NCBI GenBank assembly: GCA_024748595.1 | Contig: CP072944.1 | Coordinates: 94,001-158,000 of the forward strand | Reading direction: 5' to 3' | Origin: Sodalis sp. Ffu | GTDB taxonomy: Bacteria > Pseudomonadota > Gammaproteobacteria > Enterobacterales > Enterobacteriaceae | DNA length: 64,000 nt | Part shown: positions 63,932-64,000 of the stretch, in pieces | Numbering within the stretch: the stretch's first letter is position 1 | Layout of the letters: each line of letters begins with the position of its first letter | Translations under genes and position numbers: made by a program | The notes under the pieces: model-generated | What the model saw: the letters and a program-made list of their open reading frames with translations, nothing else | Databases searched by the model: none | Told to the model about the DNA's origin: nothing

Positions 63932-63971
63932 GAGTAGGTGAGGTGGCCGAGGAGTAGGTGAGGTGGCCGAG
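63932..63971 (+). repeat. 20-bp perfect tandem duplication at the tRNA-Ser 5' end
   Basis: GAGTAGGTGAGGTGGCCGAG occurs twice without a gap (63932-63951 and 63952-63971). Each copy contains 5 bases of leader-like sequence and the first 15 bases of the tRNA. Only the second copy continues into the rest of the tRNA. Confidence 0.95.
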
Positions 63972-64000
63972 AGGCTAAAGGCGCTCCCCTGCTAAGGGAG
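63957..64000 (+). tRNA. serV: tRNA-Ser(GCU), 5' half, cut by the window edge
   Basis: GGTGAGGTGGCCGAGAGGCT begins the acceptor and D arms. The anticodon stem CTCCC (63984-63988) pairs with GGGAG (63996-64000), and the loop CTGCTAA carries anticodon GCT at 63991-63993. This is nearly the same as E. coli serV, which also follows csrA. The 3' half, with the long variable arm and T arm, lies outside the window. Confidence 0.93.

Noticed and set aside
1-64000. CRISPR array, prophage, toxin-antitoxin or defence island
   Set aside because: No regularly spaced repeats beyond the heptamer tract, and no phage, nuclease, helicase or toxin motifs on either strand.

Overview
The window looks like part of the chromosome of an insect-associated endosymbiont in Enterobacterales, caught in the middle of genome decay. 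The surviving proteins read closely like those of Escherichia, Serratia and Sodalis. Gene order follows enterobacterial blocks: lptGF-pepA-holC-valS-argI-pyrBI-ridA; exbDB-metC-ftsP-plsC-parC...parE-yqiA-cpdA-yqiB-nudF-tolC; surE-pcm-nlpD-mutS; alaS-csrA-tRNA-Ser. By my coordinates only about 46% of the window is intact coding sequence (26 genes). The rest is AT-rich spacer in which dead genes can still be read. A Serratia symbiotica-like or Sodalis-like symbiont would fit, but I cannot fix the genus from this window.

Layout. 1-5.1 kb: hda, then wrecks of purM and purN. 5.1-20.6 kb: four isolated genes (gltP, proS, the Na+/H+ antiporter yjcE, the trehalase treA) separated by 1-3 kb of decayed DNA. 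20.6-34 kb: the best preserved part, with the LPS-export pair lptF/lptG, pepA, holC, valS, argI, pyrB, pyrI and ridA. 34-37.3 kb: an extremely AT-rich, gene-free stretch with several strong hairpins. 37.3-53.6 kb: exbD, exbB, metC, plsC, cpdA, pcm and nlpD survive among recognisable pseudogenes of ftsP, parC, parE, yqiA, yqiB, nudF, tolC and surE. 53.8-64 kb: mutS, an amino-acid ABC permease and binding protein without an ATPase gene, alaS, csrA, and the 5' half of a tRNA-Ser(GCU).

The spacers also hold about 18 pieces of one dead insertion-sequence family on both strands. I assign it to the IS903 group of the IS5 family from its terminal repeats (GGCTTTGTTGAATAAATC-like) and from shattered transposase frames. 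No copy is intact. This points to an IS burst after host restriction, followed by loss of activity and drift toward A+T.

Functionally the retained set covers translation (ProS, ValS, AlaS), replication and repair (Hda, HolC, MutS), envelope (LptF/G, PlsC, NlpD, ExbBD), arginine, pyrimidine and methionine steps (ArgI, PyrBI, MetC), nutrient uptake (GltP, the ABC pair), use of the insect blood sugar trehalose (TreA), and regulation (CsrA, CpdA). Late purine synthesis (purM, purN), topoisomerase IV (parC, parE), TolC export and sigma-S (no rpoS after nlpD) appear lost at their usual sites. I found no new multi-gene system. The interesting signals are decay junctions (an nlpD start apparently supplied by IS sequence), altered near-invariant residues in AlaS and ValS, palindromes upstream of alaS, mutS and metC, a heptamer tandem repeat, a large inverted repeat, and a 20-bp duplication at the tRNA-Ser 5' end.
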